Part shown: positions 28,001 through 36,214 of the stretch, in pieces
Layout of the letters: every line of letters begins with the position of its first letter
Position numbering within the stretch: the first letter of the stretch is position 1
DNA from: Pelosinus propionicus DSM 13327
Lineage (GTDB): Bacteria > Bacillota > Negativicutes > DSM-13327
Direction: 5' to 3'
DNA length: 64,000 nucleotides
Assembly (NCBI RefSeq): GCF_900114615.1
Contig: NZ_FOTS01000004.1
Location: 100,245 to 164,244 of the forward strand
Program-made: the position numbers and the translations under genes
Notes under the pieces: model-generated
Seen by the model: only the letters and a program-made list of their open reading frames with translations
Databases searched by the model: none
What the model was told of the DNA's origin: nothing

Positions 28001-28909
28001 AAGTTTGATACGATACTAGCCAATCCTCCTTTTGTTCCAAGTCCCGATAATAACTTAGATTTTAGAGATGGAGGCAATAATGGTGAAAAATTATTAGAAG
28101 TAATTGTAAAAAACGCTGATGTACACCTGAGCAATGCAGGAAAGCTTTTTATTGTTACTGATTTAGTGAATGTTCACCAATATGAGGAGAAATTGAACCA
28201 ATGGTGGGGAGAAACAAAGGCAGATAAGTTAATACTAACTACCGCTGATAGAAATGATGTTTTATTTTCGATACCTCATTGCCATTATCCTTTTAAGCAG
28301 ACAATTGAGCAATACAACAAAGAGTTGGATATGTGGATACAGAATTTTAATTACTCAAATATATCGTCAGTAAACTTTGGTTACATTTTAATCAAAAAAG
28401 GGGGGAGCAGTTTTTATTCAAAATCTATTTATAATCCTACTCAGGGAATTAATGAGAAGCTCACCGAATATTTTGAACAAATTAATATGTTGCACTCCGT
28501 AGAGTGGGAAGACTTAGCTCTATATCTATCTAATGACCTGCATATAAAAATTGACTACTCGTTTAGTACTGCTAATGATAAAACATTCTATTTATATTCA
28601 AAGAATCAATTTTATAGCGAATATTTAATTGATAAAAATTTATTTAATATTCTGGAACAAATTGCTGAAAAAGAACCTTTACTAGAAGAATTTGCTGATA
28701 AAAATTACATTGTTGACTTAATTTATAAAGGTCTAATTAAAATTAAACGTAAAAAACAGCACACTCACGATTTGGATTGCTATGAATGTAAGGAAGCTGC
28801 TGCTAGCTTAAGTTCTTCTATGAATTCAGCCTCCCCCAGAGACATCTACATCAAGGAGTTTCAAACAAAAACAACACCAACATGTCTTACATCCTATATA
28901 AGACAATAA
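25100..28909 (+). CDS. Fused O-carbamoyltransferase and class I methyltransferase
   Basis: 1269 aa. Residues about 8-560 form a complete NodU/CmcH-type carbamoyltransferase: HHLSHAYSAYWPSGF and VADASGSAD (ASKHA core), NLAIPEAGKLMGLAPYG, CCAGGVALNSVVNYKLL, FEGGSEFGPRALGHRSI, and ILNTSFNIAGQPIIETP. Residues about 640-880 look like a helical/winged-helix linker as in DUF7059-MTase proteins. Residues about 905-1060 form a SAM methyltransferase: DLCTGSGIQAITAS, VVGIDINPRAI, and the catalytic motif NPPFVPSP as in N5-glutamine/N6-adenine methylases. The tail (1060-1269) is unassigned. Carbamoyltransferases of this family modify nodulation factors and antibiotics. The fusion suggests sequential carbamoylation and methylation of one small molecule. 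Ribosome site GGGAGGAATGATTT. Confidence 0.88.
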   Translation: MATSNDPMYHLGINLGHDRSAAIVSKGKIEIAIQQERLDRTKNSIGFLHQSLGDCRNIQIPHEAIQYCLRKHNIKINDLSSITANMPGIDYSKDILERIFPKEFSDKICMIPSHHLSHAYSAYWPSGFEDAIILVADASGSADKEGFTESYSLYIANGTEIKLLHSEKVKAYLASLSTLGSIYELITKLAGFSTTIGENLAIPEAGKLMGLAPYGTYCDQWHKWLHTKPESYSINISAYDLFLEVEALKKLYDDGKGKAYLRPYIVDLAYKIQSELEKALLHIVELAIKQTNCKKLCCAGGVALNSVVNYKLLTKLNLEDIFIFPAAGDAGIAAGNALWAYHTIEKGNLRPKLEKAALGREYTENEIESALHKFENEIIVEKLSYHSMVATCAVQMSKGNIIARFEGGSEFGPRALGHRSIIADPTFKKMKDIVNYRVKFREAFRPFAPVIPLEEISTVFEQTVACPFMLLVATIKKQYHDQIPSVTHHDGTGRVQTVTSEHNIFFYDLCYSMVKEREGCPVILNTSFNIAGQPIIETPEEAISTFLATDIDFLSLENYWIKKKHSPVLSYEEHLVQLQEPEYPHGLAEARINVTSLMNMLDKAIFYGNTEDSYWSINELKKISSLGAIYKETSVLFAKNPLGRHFSAQLSKDLLLLLDPLGMSEIKDLTDRIPSKYYTYEEIRLIMLCYKGTEAELEELRLELSLSEKAFRARLEWAYKQFNRYNLPYKMLRSESDSTNCKPTKMTLGQFADESFHLYNMLKQFNASLTMYGYSESNICKLLDIETLQSIEPTYIHYYNKHQLGQGTLEDLLRLFLLRDSLSKERIIEMLGEHCFQNLCNLGIIISRGHSFASRVDIYCVNDFFIATDHRYMIYEEDMIQENPVMYIGMDSLGLVHTVPKYPSKNTLDLCTGSGIQAITASCYSKKVVGIDINPRAIRFARFNAQLNGISNITFAEGNLYTPIGKEKFDTILANPPFVPSPDNNLDFRDGGNNGEKLLEVIVKNADVHLSNAGKLFIVTDLVNVHQYEEKLNQWWGETKADKLILTTADRNDVLFSIPHCHYPFKQTIEQYNKELDMWIQNFNYSNISSVNFGYILIKKGGSSFYSKSIYNPTQGINEKLTEYFEQINMLHSVEWEDLALYLSNDLHIKIDYSFSTANDKTFYLYSKNQFYSEYLIDKNLFNILEQIAEKEPLLEEFADKNYIVDLIYKGLIKIKRKKQHTHDLDCYECKEAAASLSSSMNSASPRDIYIKEFQTKTTPTCLTSYIRQ

Positions 28910-29242
28910 TACCGTACTATTCGCAGAAAAATATAGGCTTGATAGAAAGTGAATGACCTTCTATCTATTTGCATAAATGAATAATTCTCCAATAATGTTA
29001 GAATGAGTTTTTTCAAGTATATTTCAAAAGCAGTATGATCACGAAACTTTGTAACATACAGACACCGCTTAGAAAGCTACATGCTTTGTTTTAGAGGCAT
29101 TTTAAAGTCATAACCCTGCTTATCAAAAGAAGTGCATAATTTATATTTGCTTCAATTACTGCTTCTAACAATGGATCACATTGTTGTGTGAGATTTTTGT
29201 ACTTATATAATTTTGCATTAGTATAATATTTGGAGGTTTCTT
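28910..29242. other. Intergenic region with a weak hairpin
   Basis: A hairpin GATAGAAAG / CTTCTATC near 28938-28962 may end the carbamoyltransferase transcript. A TATAAT-like element near 29206 and GGAGG at 29232 serve the next gene. Nothing else is seen. Confidence 0.45.
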
Positions 29243-30898
29243 ATGTTACAACAACTTATAAAAAAATTTATAATGACTGAACAATTTAAAATTCATCCTC
29301 AGTTTAGAATTCTCACCATTATAAATAAAGACCTAAAGTATCTTTATGTAAGTGAGATGGCAGCAAAATATCTAAACTTAAAACCAATTGATATGATAGG
29401 TAGAAGTTGGAGAGATCTTGAGTCTGACTTACCATCTGAAGATTTTGAGCGATTGGATGAGAAAATAAAAGAGGTTTTTAATACTGGAGCCATTGTTTTT
29501 GATACTTATATAAGTATTTCTAAAATAAATGGACAACACCCTTCCTTCGAATATTTGCTAGCTCCTATTTTTACACCTAACGGAGACATTGAAGCAGTGA
29601 TATGCTATATTGCAGAGAGCAAATTATCAGAGGTACCTACTTCTAATCAAATTACAACGATTAGCGATTTAGTTAAGTTATGCCCTATGGCAATTTTTAT
29701 AGTTGATAAAGAAGGGAAAATACTTACTGTAACTAAAGAATGTGTAAAAGATTTTTCCTCTAACCAATCTGAGGTTAATGGAAAAAAATATCAACTATGT
29801 GAGCAGGCAACTTCTGATGGAAAGAGCCAAGAAAAACAGCAACAGCTTTTAAACCAGTATTTAACAGAGAATAAAAAACTAAATCAATTAATTGAGTTAT
29901 GCCCTTTAGGAATTGTTTTATACGATAATAAAGGCAATGTTATTGCATTAAATAAAGCTCATCGTGAACGTATATCAAATTTCCGAAAAGAAGAATTTCT
30001 GGGTAAGCCAGGGCGATATCTTTTAGAAGCACTTGGATTTGATTGGGAAAACTCACCTTGTAATCAAGCAATACATGGAGTAGAAACTTTGGATTATTAT
30101 CTGAAGAACGCATATGGTAATTGTTATTTACTGAATGCAATTCCGCTTCGTAATTACGAGAATACAATTATTGGTGCCATGACAATCATCCATGATATTA
30201 CTGAATATGAAAAACTCAAAGAAGACATGACAAAACTTGACCGCTTAAATTTAGTAGGAGAAATGGCAGCTGGAGTAGCCCATGAAATCAGAAACCCTAT
30301 GACAGTGATAAAAGGTTATCTGCAATTTCTTAGTAAAAATGTTTCTGACAGTATGGTCGAACAGTTTTATCTTATTTTATGTGAATTAGAACGAATCGAA
30401 CAGATTATTACTGATTTTTTATCTTTGGCGCGAAATAAGCTTGTAGAAAATAAGAAACAAGAATTAAATTCTATCATAAAAGGAATTCTTCCACTTATAG
30501 CAACTAACGCAATGGAGCAAGACATCGAGCTGAAAGTTAATCTGGCCGAAGGTTTACCTCATCTTTTACTAAATGAAAAAGAAATTAAGCAATTGCTTTT
30601 AAATCTTGCAAGGAATGGCATCGAAGCTATGGACCATCACGGAACGCTATGCATTGAGAGTATCATTGAGGGTGATATGGTATCCTTATCTGTTGCTGAT
30701 TGCGGTTGCGGGATCTGCAAAGAGAATCAGGAAAAAATATTTGATCCATTCTTCACTACAAAGGAAAGCGGTACTGGCTTGGGACTTTCTGTTTGTGCAG
30801 GAATTGTACGACGCCATAACGGAACTATAGAGGTAGAATCGGAAGAAGGCAAGGGAACTCGATTCATCATTACCTTCAATGCGTTAGATGCAAGATAA
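29243..30898 (+). CDS. PAS-domain sensor histidine kinase (KinE-like)
   Basis: A 551-aa soluble kinase: three PAS-like segments (about 20-125, 135-195, 210-320), an H box AAGVAHEIRNPMTVIKG near residue 350, and a HATPase with LLNLARNGIEAM, VADCGCGI and FFTTKESGTGLGLS. The architecture matches Bacillus-type sporulation kinases that feed the Spo0 phosphorelay. No response regulator is adjacent, consistent with an orphan kinase. Ribosome site TTTGGAGG. Confidence 0.9.
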   Translation: MLQQLIKKFIMTEQFKIHPQFRILTIINKDLKYLYVSEMAAKYLNLKPIDMIGRSWRDLESDLPSEDFERLDEKIKEVFNTGAIVFDTYISISKINGQHPSFEYLLAPIFTPNGDIEAVICYIAESKLSEVPTSNQITTISDLVKLCPMAIFIVDKEGKILTVTKECVKDFSSNQSEVNGKKYQLCEQATSDGKSQEKQQQLLNQYLTENKKLNQLIELCPLGIVLYDNKGNVIALNKAHRERISNFRKEEFLGKPGRYLLEALGFDWENSPCNQAIHGVETLDYYLKNAYGNCYLLNAIPLRNYENTIIGAMTIIHDITEYEKLKEDMTKLDRLNLVGEMAAGVAHEIRNPMTVIKGYLQFLSKNVSDSMVEQFYLILCELERIEQIITDFLSLARNKLVENKKQELNSIIKGILPLIATNAMEQDIELKVNLAEGLPHLLLNEKEIKQLLLNLARNGIEAMDHHGTLCIESIIEGDMVSLSVADCGCGICKENQEKIFDPFFTTKESGTGLGLSVCAGIVRRHNGTIEVESEEGKGTRFIITFNALDAR

Positions 30899-30950
30899 AA
30901 CAACTTTTGTTCAGGTAATGATTCTTGCTTGAATCATTAATGCTAGTGTA

Positions 30951-32147
30951 TTAACAAGTGTTAAATTTTTCTTTATATATCGTATGATAAACCCAAAGCC
31001 CATTGACCAATAACAATCCCCCCGTAAAGAAAAACACATAACGAATACCAAATGCGCCTGCCATTTGTCCACCTAACACTGAACCTATAAAAACCCCAAA
31101 GAATTGCGCTGATTGATTGTAGCCCAAAGCTCGACCCGTGATGATCTGTGGCGTACTTTGTGCAATAAGACTGTTAACAGAAGGCAGCAATCCCGCCGTA
31201 GCCAGCCCTAACAGGAAACGAAGTGCACCTAACTCCCAAGGATGCTCTACAAAAGCCTGAGGAATGAATAGTGCCCCCGCCACAAGTAATGCTGCCAATA
31301 ACACTTTTTGCGGTCCAATTCGATCAGAAATCTTCCCTAGCCTAGGAGCCGAGATTATACTTGCTAGACCTGAAGCAGCAAATACCGCACCTGAAATAAG
31401 AGCGATATGATTCGTACCTGAAGATAATTGAGCAATATATACCGTAATAATCGGCTGTATAGACATAAGTGCCAGCTGCATGACTAAGGTAGTAATGAAT
31501 AAACACACCGTTACCTTATGGCTGGGAAGAAGCTCCCAAACTTCATGAAAGTTAAGGTTGCATTGCTTTTTAGCGATAATTTCACTTTCTTGAATGAATA
31601 AAAAGGATGCAATAAAAGCAATAAAACACATACAGCCAATTGATATGAAGGTTGCCCGAAATCCTATAATTTCTGCTAAATACCCACCAAACAATGGCCC
31701 AAGTAAAGTCCCTCCAACTTGTCCACTAAAAAGGATCCCCATTGCCCATCCAACCTGCTCGTTAGGTGTTTGCGTCGCAATTAATGTAATGGCTGCTGAT
31801 TGAAAACCAGAGAGGGCTCCTTGAAAAATTCTCAAACCCGTTAGCTGATACACATTATCCACAAATCCCATACAAGTCACGATTATCGATAACCAAAGAC
31901 TCGCTCTTAAAATCATAGATTTTCGTCCATATTTGTCGGCATATTTCCCCCAAATAGGAGCAAAAATTGCAAGACTTATAAAGTTACTTCCAAAAACAAT
32001 CCCCGACCATTTCGCAATCGCAGCTGCACCATGGATTCCAAGATGTTCGATATAAAGAGGAAGTGCTGGAGCCATCTGGCTCATCCCCAAAGACACAATA
32101 AATACTGCAAACCAACAAACATATAAATTTTTCTTCCAAATCTCCAT
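30951..32147 (-). CDS. MFS multidrug transporter (MdtG/TetA-like)
   Basis: 398 aa, 12 TM helices. Motif A GKYADKYGRKSMILRA follows TM2 and the second-half counterpart LGKISDRIGPQKVLLA follows TM8; an antiporter motif lies in MGILFSGQVGGTLLGPLFGG. Probably proton-coupled drug efflux. Monocistronic, convergent with the kinase gene. Confidence 0.9.
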   Translation of the reverse strand: MEIWKKNLYVCWFAVFIVSLGMSQMAPALPLYIEHLGIHGAAAIAKWSGIVFGSNFISLAIFAPIWGKYADKYGRKSMILRASLWLSIIVTCMGFVDNVYQLTGLRIFQGALSGFQSAAITLIATQTPNEQVGWAMGILFSGQVGGTLLGPLFGGYLAEIIGFRATFISIGCMCFIAFIASFLFIQESEIIAKKQCNLNFHEVWELLPSHKVTVCLFITTLVMQLALMSIQPIITVYIAQLSSGTNHIALISGAVFAASGLASIISAPRLGKISDRIGPQKVLLAALLVAGALFIPQAFVEHPWELGALRFLLGLATAGLLPSVNSLIAQSTPQIITGRALGYNQSAQFFGVFIGSVLGGQMAGAFGIRYVFFFTGGLLLVNGLWVYHTIYKEKFNTC

Positions 32148-32248
32148 AAAACACCTGCATTATTCTACATTTTATTTTAAAGACTCATTTAGTCTACTCT
32201 TCTTTATTCAATTAAATTCTTAGGTTTCCTTCAGCAAAAGATCATATT

Positions 32249-32290
32249 TGTGGATAACTCTGTGAATAAAGTGTGGATTTTTGTGGATAA
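32249..32290 (+). promoter_or_regulatory. Cluster of four DnaA-box-like 9-mers
   Basis: Two perfect boxes TGTGGATAA (32249-32257 and 32282-32290) and two near matches TGTGAATAA (32261-32269) and TGTGGATTT (32272-32280) occur in the same orientation within 42 bases. No dnaA, dnaN or gyrase gene is nearby, so this is not an obvious oriC. A DnaA titration or regulatory site is inferred. Confidence 0.7.
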
Positions 32291-32477
32291 CTTGATTTAA
32301 ATGCTCTCAGCGCTTTCTATATTTAACGATAGCAGCTACATCAACCAGTATCCCCAGGGCGAGACGCCATTATGGTTATTATTCAAAGAAATAAGTGATA
32401 TAGCCTTAGATTAGGATCCTTTCTGCAGCAATTATTATAAAAGATCCTTCTAGCAAATCGCCAGAAGGATTTAAAAT

Positions 32478-33122
32478 TTAACTGAGATCTTCTTTTTTAA
32501 AACCAATAACGAATGCCATGCTAATCATACACCAATAAACCATGAGTTCAGACCATTCTTCTAACACCTGTGAATAAGGATGCAGTACCAAAATCAAATT
32601 TCTTTCAAAAATAAGCTGCGAAGCTATAGCAGCTACGATTAAAAGAATTCCATCAATAGCCGGTATACTCAGCCTTTGTTTCATATTAGCCCAGTTAAAA
32701 TTGCGCCACAGACCAATTAACGTGACAATAAAAACTACCGTGAGAATTGGATAGACATATTGCCCATACCAGACTGCACGAATAGACGGAAACATAGGCC
32801 CTTCTGGTCCAGTACTTACTGGATCAAAAAATACCCGCCCCCAGCTCAGTTCGCGGCCAGCCATGAGTAACCAGACAAGTATCGACCACAGCCACAGATT
32901 CCGAAATTGTCGATCATCATAATTTTGACGTGCGACCAGCCAGGATAATATTGCCCCGGCAATTAAAATAACCACTTGCGTATTTTCTATCGGACCATTT
33001 TCCCAGCCCCACCACCCTGGCAGAAAAAGTCCAGCTGGAAACAGCATCACTGCCAATAGTAAAGATACCCAAGTTGATGGAAACACTCGCCATGTAACCA
33101 GTTTTTTTGTTGGGGTTGGCAT
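32478..33122 (-). CDS. Multi-pass membrane protein of unknown function
   Basis: About 214 aa from the ATG at 33122, which has GGAGAGG upstream; the longer frame has no ribosome site. There are six hydrophobic segments and a conserved-looking ELSWGRVFFDP after TM3. No family assigned with confidence. The region just upstream (33123-33440) contains no other gene. Confidence 0.75.
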   Translation of the reverse strand: MPTPTKKLVTWRVFPSTWVSLLLAVMLFPAGLFLPGWWGWENGPIENTQVVILIAGAILSWLVARQNYDDRQFRNLWLWSILVWLLMAGRELSWGRVFFDPVSTGPEGPMFPSIRAVWYGQYVYPILTVVFIVTLIGLWRNFNWANMKQRLSIPAIDGILLIVAAIASQLIFERNLILVLHPYSQVLEEWSELMVYWCMISMAFVIGFKKEDLS

Positions 33123-33440
33123 TAGACATCCTCTCCTTTTAACAAAAATAAGATATATATCCATAGATATCTCGACTACTACTCTATTCATTCAAGAAGT
33201 GCATGGTAAACGTTAGTCACCATAAACGAACAGCATTCTAAGATAAGCTTCATTCTACTTGTCATCCCTTGGAAACAGATTTGATGCACTGTATACTCAC
33301 ACATAACACAATCCCCTCTCCTCTTAACCTAAAAACTCCTGAATTGAAAAGCTGGCATTATCAATCTTCCGTTGTCACTTTATCCTTTTGAACAAAAGAT
33401 GGCTATCTAGCATAGAATAAGTTTGAAGGAGTTGACCGGA

Positions 33441-33782
33441 ATGGAAAAATATATCGTTGTGAATCTTACCAGCCTTCGTGTTTCTTACTACGAAGATGAT
33501 GCTTTAATCACAGAATATTCTGTAGGTATTGGTAAAACCGACACCCCTACTCCGCCAGGAACTTATCAGGTTATTGAAAAGCTGGTATTTGAACAATTAG
33601 CAGCTATCGATCTTGGTTCACGCAGGTTAGTTTTATCTTCAGCTAAAACATGCTTGCACGGCTCATGGAACGGTCCGGTAGAAGGTTATGTATCTGGCGG
33701 GTGTGTTCGCATGTACAATCAGGATATTGAAGAGCTATTTGAAAAAGTCGAAATTGGCACACCAGTAATTATGATATCATAG
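33441..33782 (+). CDS. L,D-transpeptidase catalytic domain (YkuD family)
   Basis: About 113 aa from the ATG at 33441 (AAGGAG 9 bases upstream). It contains the YkuD core: TPTPPGTYQV, then CLHGSW and the catalytic SGGCVRM with nucleophile Cys. There is no signal peptide or LysM domain, so it is a minimal form compared with typical 160-300 aa enzymes. It cross-links peptidoglycan or could act inside the forespore; location cannot be told from sequence. Confidence 0.88.
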   Translation: MEKYIVVNLTSLRVSYYEDDALITEYSVGIGKTDTPTPPGTYQVIEKLVFEQLAAIDLGSRRLVLSSAKTCLHGSWNGPVEGYVSGGCVRMYNQDIEELFEKVEIGTPVIMIS

Positions 33783-33820
33783 TCCTAACAAAAACTGTTC
33801 ATAATTCTAAAAATAAAAAA

Positions 33821-33863
33821 ATAAGCATGTGAGATCTCCATGATTTCTGCATGCTTATTTTTT
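33821..33863 (+). terminator. Terminator of the YkuD gene
   Basis: The stem ATAAGCATG / CATGCTTAT is followed by TTTTTT. Confidence 0.8.
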
Positions 33864-33918
33864 CATTATAATCATTCTTTTGATGTTCTAATTCTTCTAG
33901 TATGTCCTCTGCATTCAT

Positions 33919-33957
33919 AAAACTATTAGTATAATTAATAATTATACTAATAGTTTT
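33919..33957. repeat. Perfect 39-bp AT palindrome
   Basis: Two exact 19-base arms (33919-33937, 33939-33957) surround one base. The arms read AAAACTATTAGTATAATTA. It is not followed by a classic terminator context on either strand alone and could be an operator or cruciform. The rest of 33864-34168 holds no clear gene. Confidence 0.7.
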
Positions 33958-34168
33958 TATGGATCGTCTATGCATTTCCCTACCTGACAATCAACGTCTT
34001 ACCCTATAGGCAAAATTTCACAGGTCAATATGTTTTTTTCTATCGCTTACTGTTGTTACGGACATTATATGCATAATCTCGGATACATGCCATTCTTGAC
34101 ACCTCTTATGCCGGATTTGAATAAACTAAAATAATCAAAGAAATCGATCCTAAATGGGAGGGATACGC

Positions 34169-34255
34169 ATGGGATTCGCTAATGGCTGGGGTCTTTGGTT
34201 TATTTTGATAATAATTATCTTCTTCTTCCTTTTTTGGTCTTGTGGCAGTTGGTAA
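34169..34255 (+). CDS. 28-aa YjcZ-like membrane microprotein
   Basis: ATG with GGGAGGG 6 bases upstream. The Gly/Trp-rich N-terminus MGFANGWGLWF, a run of Ile/Phe forming one TM helix and the end WSCGSW resemble YjcZ/SscA-type sporulation proteins of Bacilli. Its own terminator follows. Confidence 0.72.
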   Translation: MGFANGWGLWFILIIIIFFFLFWSCGSW

Positions 34256-34284
34256 TAATTATATTAATCAATACATTCCCTTAT

Positions 34285-34318
34285 AACCACGTTCCAACCA
34301 AACGTGGTTTATTTTTTA
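34285..34318 (+). terminator. Terminator of the YjcZ-like gene
   Basis: A perfect stem AACCACGTT / AACGTGGTT with a 7-base loop is followed by TATTTTTTATA. Confidence 0.82.
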
Positions 34319-34381
34319 TATTTATTTTTGGATTTTTTTTACATTTTCGTTCTAAACTTTCCTAACAATGCATATATTTTA

Positions 34382-34410
34382 TAAGGGCAGAGTTTCGGCC
34401 TCTGCCCTTA
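34382..34410 (+). promoter_or_regulatory. Hairpin in the leader of a 29-aa gene
   Basis: A perfect 11-bp stem (TAAGGGCAGAG / CTCTGCCCTTA) ends 14 bases before the GGGAGG of the next small gene. It could be a leader stabiliser or a regulatory stem; there is no T-run. Confidence 0.55.
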
Positions 34411-34434
34411 AACCGAATATGGGAGGTGACTATA

Positions 34435-34524
34435 ATGCGTCTTGAGACGAAACGCTTCAACCTAAACGTCTCAGACTGGCTGCTACTAGTCTTGCTACGC
34501 ATTATTGCCGAATTGTTCACCTAA
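34435..34524 (+). CDS. 29-aa hydrophobic microprotein
   Basis: ATG with GGGAGGTGACTATA upstream, a near-ideal ribosome site. The product is MRLETKRFNLNVSDWLLLV followed by a short hydrophobic helix and ELFT. It sits between two strong GC-rich hairpins, which supports an independent transcript. No family recognised. Confidence 0.65.
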   Translation: MRLETKRFNLNVSDWLLLVLLRIIAELFT

Positions 34525-34544
34525 TTGCTCCCATTATTCTAGCC

Positions 34545-34572
34545 GAGCGCCCTTGTTAACGCAAGGGCGCTC
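34545..34572 (+). terminator. GC-rich hairpin after the 29-aa gene
   Basis: A perfect 11-bp stem GAGCGCCCTTG / CAAGGGCGCTC with a 6-base loop; no T-run follows. Likely a terminator or mRNA end-stabiliser. Confidence 0.6.
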
Positions 34573-34693
34573 AATGATTTATCATACGCTTATTATATTC
34601 AAATTAGAACCCTTGCTAAAAATAAAATATAGCTCTGTCTCTGCAATTATATAAAATCCATAATTTAATGATGCAGTATAGTTTCCCAATCAC

Positions 34694-34723
34694 AAAAAAA
34701 TCCCCAGACCGAAGTCCGGGGAT
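34694..34723 (-). terminator. Terminator with TTCG tetraloop
   Basis: On the minus strand ATCCCCGGAC-TTCG-GTCTGGGGAT is followed by TTTTTTT; it ends the 38-aa gene. Confidence 0.88.
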
Positions 34724-34734
34724 AGATATAGAAT

Positions 34735-34851
34735 TTAACCATCAAACATTTTATATGTGAATAATACAAATAAAAGCACCATTACCAGAAGAATCGGTAT
34801 TGGAATTCGGTCATCAGTACGATCAATTTTAAATAAATCAATAAAGGACAT
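34735..34851 (-). CDS. 38-aa single-TM microprotein
   Basis: ATG at 34851 with GGGAGG 9 bases upstream. A charged N-terminus (MSFIDLFKIDRTDDR) precedes a TM helix and the end YKMFDG. It has its own terminator and an upstream 16-bp palindrome. Function unknown. Confidence 0.7.
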   Translation of the reverse strand: MSFIDLFKIDRTDDRIPIPILLVMVLLFVLFTYKMFDG

Positions 34852-34896
34852 CGTAGTAATCCTCCCTTAAGATATTTTGCTTAAATAAAACATATC

Positions 34897-34912
34897 ATGA
34901 CTATATAGTCAT
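34897..34912. promoter_or_regulatory. 16-bp perfect palindrome upstream of the 38-aa gene
   Basis: ATGACTATATAGTCAT lies 46 bases upstream of the start of the 38-aa gene. It may be an operator. Confidence 0.5.
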
Positions 34913-35054
34913 TGTTTTTAAATTTTTGTAAATTTATCTGTCTAAAAAATAGTCTACAATCATCATCTGAAAAAAACCTGAAAGGACTATTGGCACCTCT
35001 TTAATAAAATTAACAACTACCATACCAGAACGAACTCATCAGGAAGCCTAGATA

Positions 35055-35618
35055 TCACTTTGTGAGCAAATACCCGCCAACAGCCGTCCCAATAATCCAT
35101 CCCATTCGTTCCTTTTTGCGCGCAGATTTTTCTTTGTCCAATTCTTTTTTATGTATTACAGCCTGTTTTTCAAGTTCTTGATTAGCAATCAGTCTTGCTT
35201 GCGCATTTGCCATGTCAGTAACATCTATCTTTGTAGTAGAAGACGTAGAAAATCTCAGCTCTCCATTCTCGCCTATCTTAACGTCAGGCTGACCGGATAC
35301 GTTAGGCACTTCAACTTCTTGCCCATTCACTATAGCAATAACCTTGCCTTGACGCTCTATAAATTGAAGGATAGCTCCCTCTTGGCTTGATGTTTGCACG
35401 GCTACCTCTCTGATCGTTTCCGTCTTGGTATTTATAATTTGAGGTGGCAGCGTGACAACGGTTTGCGTATTGCCGTTCTGCACTTGATCAATAGTGTGCT
35501 GCTTCCACTGCTGGTATTCTTGCCTGCACCAAAATAAAAGAGCAAGTATAACAACCAACCCCAGCATATATTCCCAATTGCTTGAGATAAACAACTTGCT
35601 TTCATTTAGATTGATCAT
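35055..35618 (-). CDS. Phage spanin-like or lysis-accessory membrane protein
   Basis: 187 aa: one N-terminal TM (about 14-32), a long hydrophilic region with a short beta-rich part (IAIVNGQEVEVPN), a charged coiled segment (ELEKQAVIHKKELDKEKSARKKER) and a C-terminal hydrophobic stretch. The start overlaps the amidase stop by 4 bases (ATGA). Placement after holin and endolysin suggests an i-spanin-like or attachment role, not proven. Confidence 0.6.
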   Translation of the reverse strand: MINLNESKLFISSNWEYMLGLVVILALLFWCRQEYQQWKQHTIDQVQNGNTQTVVTLPPQIINTKTETIREVAVQTSSQEGAILQFIERQGKVIAIVNGQEVEVPNVSGQPDVKIGENGELRFSTSSTTKIDVTDMANAQARLIANQELEKQAVIHKKELDKEKSARKKERMGWIIGTAVGGYLLTK

Positions 35619-36199
35619 ATCGATAAACCTCCCACATAATCAGTGATTCCCCTAGCAATTGCCCTGGCATATCGATCTTGCCAAGCAGGATTTGCTAATA
35701 ACTGTCCTTCTTCCTCATTTGAAATAAAAGCCGTCTCAACTAGGCATGCTGGTGCATCGGTATACATAAGCACGTAGAAACGGCTTTCCTTATCTGGATC
35801 GCCATCAGTGTAATCGGTTCGTCCTACTCGGTCAGGAAATTCATCTGCAACCTGGTTAAATATTTTTGTTGCTAAAATATCCCCCTGAGTTTGCCCTGGC
35901 GAAGTCCAAATTTCGTAACCCTGTGCTGAGGAGCTTCCTGCGCTATTGCAATGCAGGCTAACAAACAAGTCGGCTCTCCAAGAGTTTGATAAATTCGTAC
36001 GGTAACTTAAATCATCGGTTTCTGACTGCTCATCCTGAGTCCTAGTCAACATAACTTCATACCCTACCGCTTGCAGGTATCGCTGAACCATCAATGCCAT
36101 TGATAAGACTACATCGGATTCTCTTACCCCTGTAAAGGGCGATACAGCCCCTGGATCTGTCAATCTTCCTGCATGGCCTGGATCAATACAAATTCTCAT
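35615..36199 (-). CDS. N-acetylmuramoyl-L-alanine amidase (Amidase_3), phage endolysin type
   Basis: A 194-aa single catalytic domain with zinc ligands in CIDPGHAG, ESDVVLSM and SLHCNSAG, and catalytic Glu in CLVETAFISN. There is no signal peptide, so release depends on the holin encoded upstream. GGAGGAG precedes the ATG. Confidence 0.92.
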   Translation of the reverse strand: MRICIDPGHAGRLTDPGAVSPFTGVRESDVVLSMALMVQRYLQAVGYEVMLTRTQDEQSETDDLSYRTNLSNSWRADLFVSLHCNSAGSSSAQGYEIWTSPGQTQGDILATKIFNQVADEFPDRVGRTDYTDGDPDKESRFYVLMYTDAPACLVETAFISNEEEGQLLANPAWQDRYARAIARGITDYVGGLSI

Positions 36200-36214
36200 A
36201 TAAACTCCTCCAAT

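Noticed and set aside
32249..32290. Reading the DnaA boxes as the chromosomal origin
   Set aside because: No dnaA, dnaN, recF or gyr genes are nearby and no clear AT-rich unwinding repeats next to the boxes.
33799..33990. 63-codon minus-strand frame resembling a Spo0E-like small protein
   Set aside because: It overlaps the YkuD terminator and the 39-bp palindrome, has no ribosome site and lacks the Spo0E SQxLD signature.
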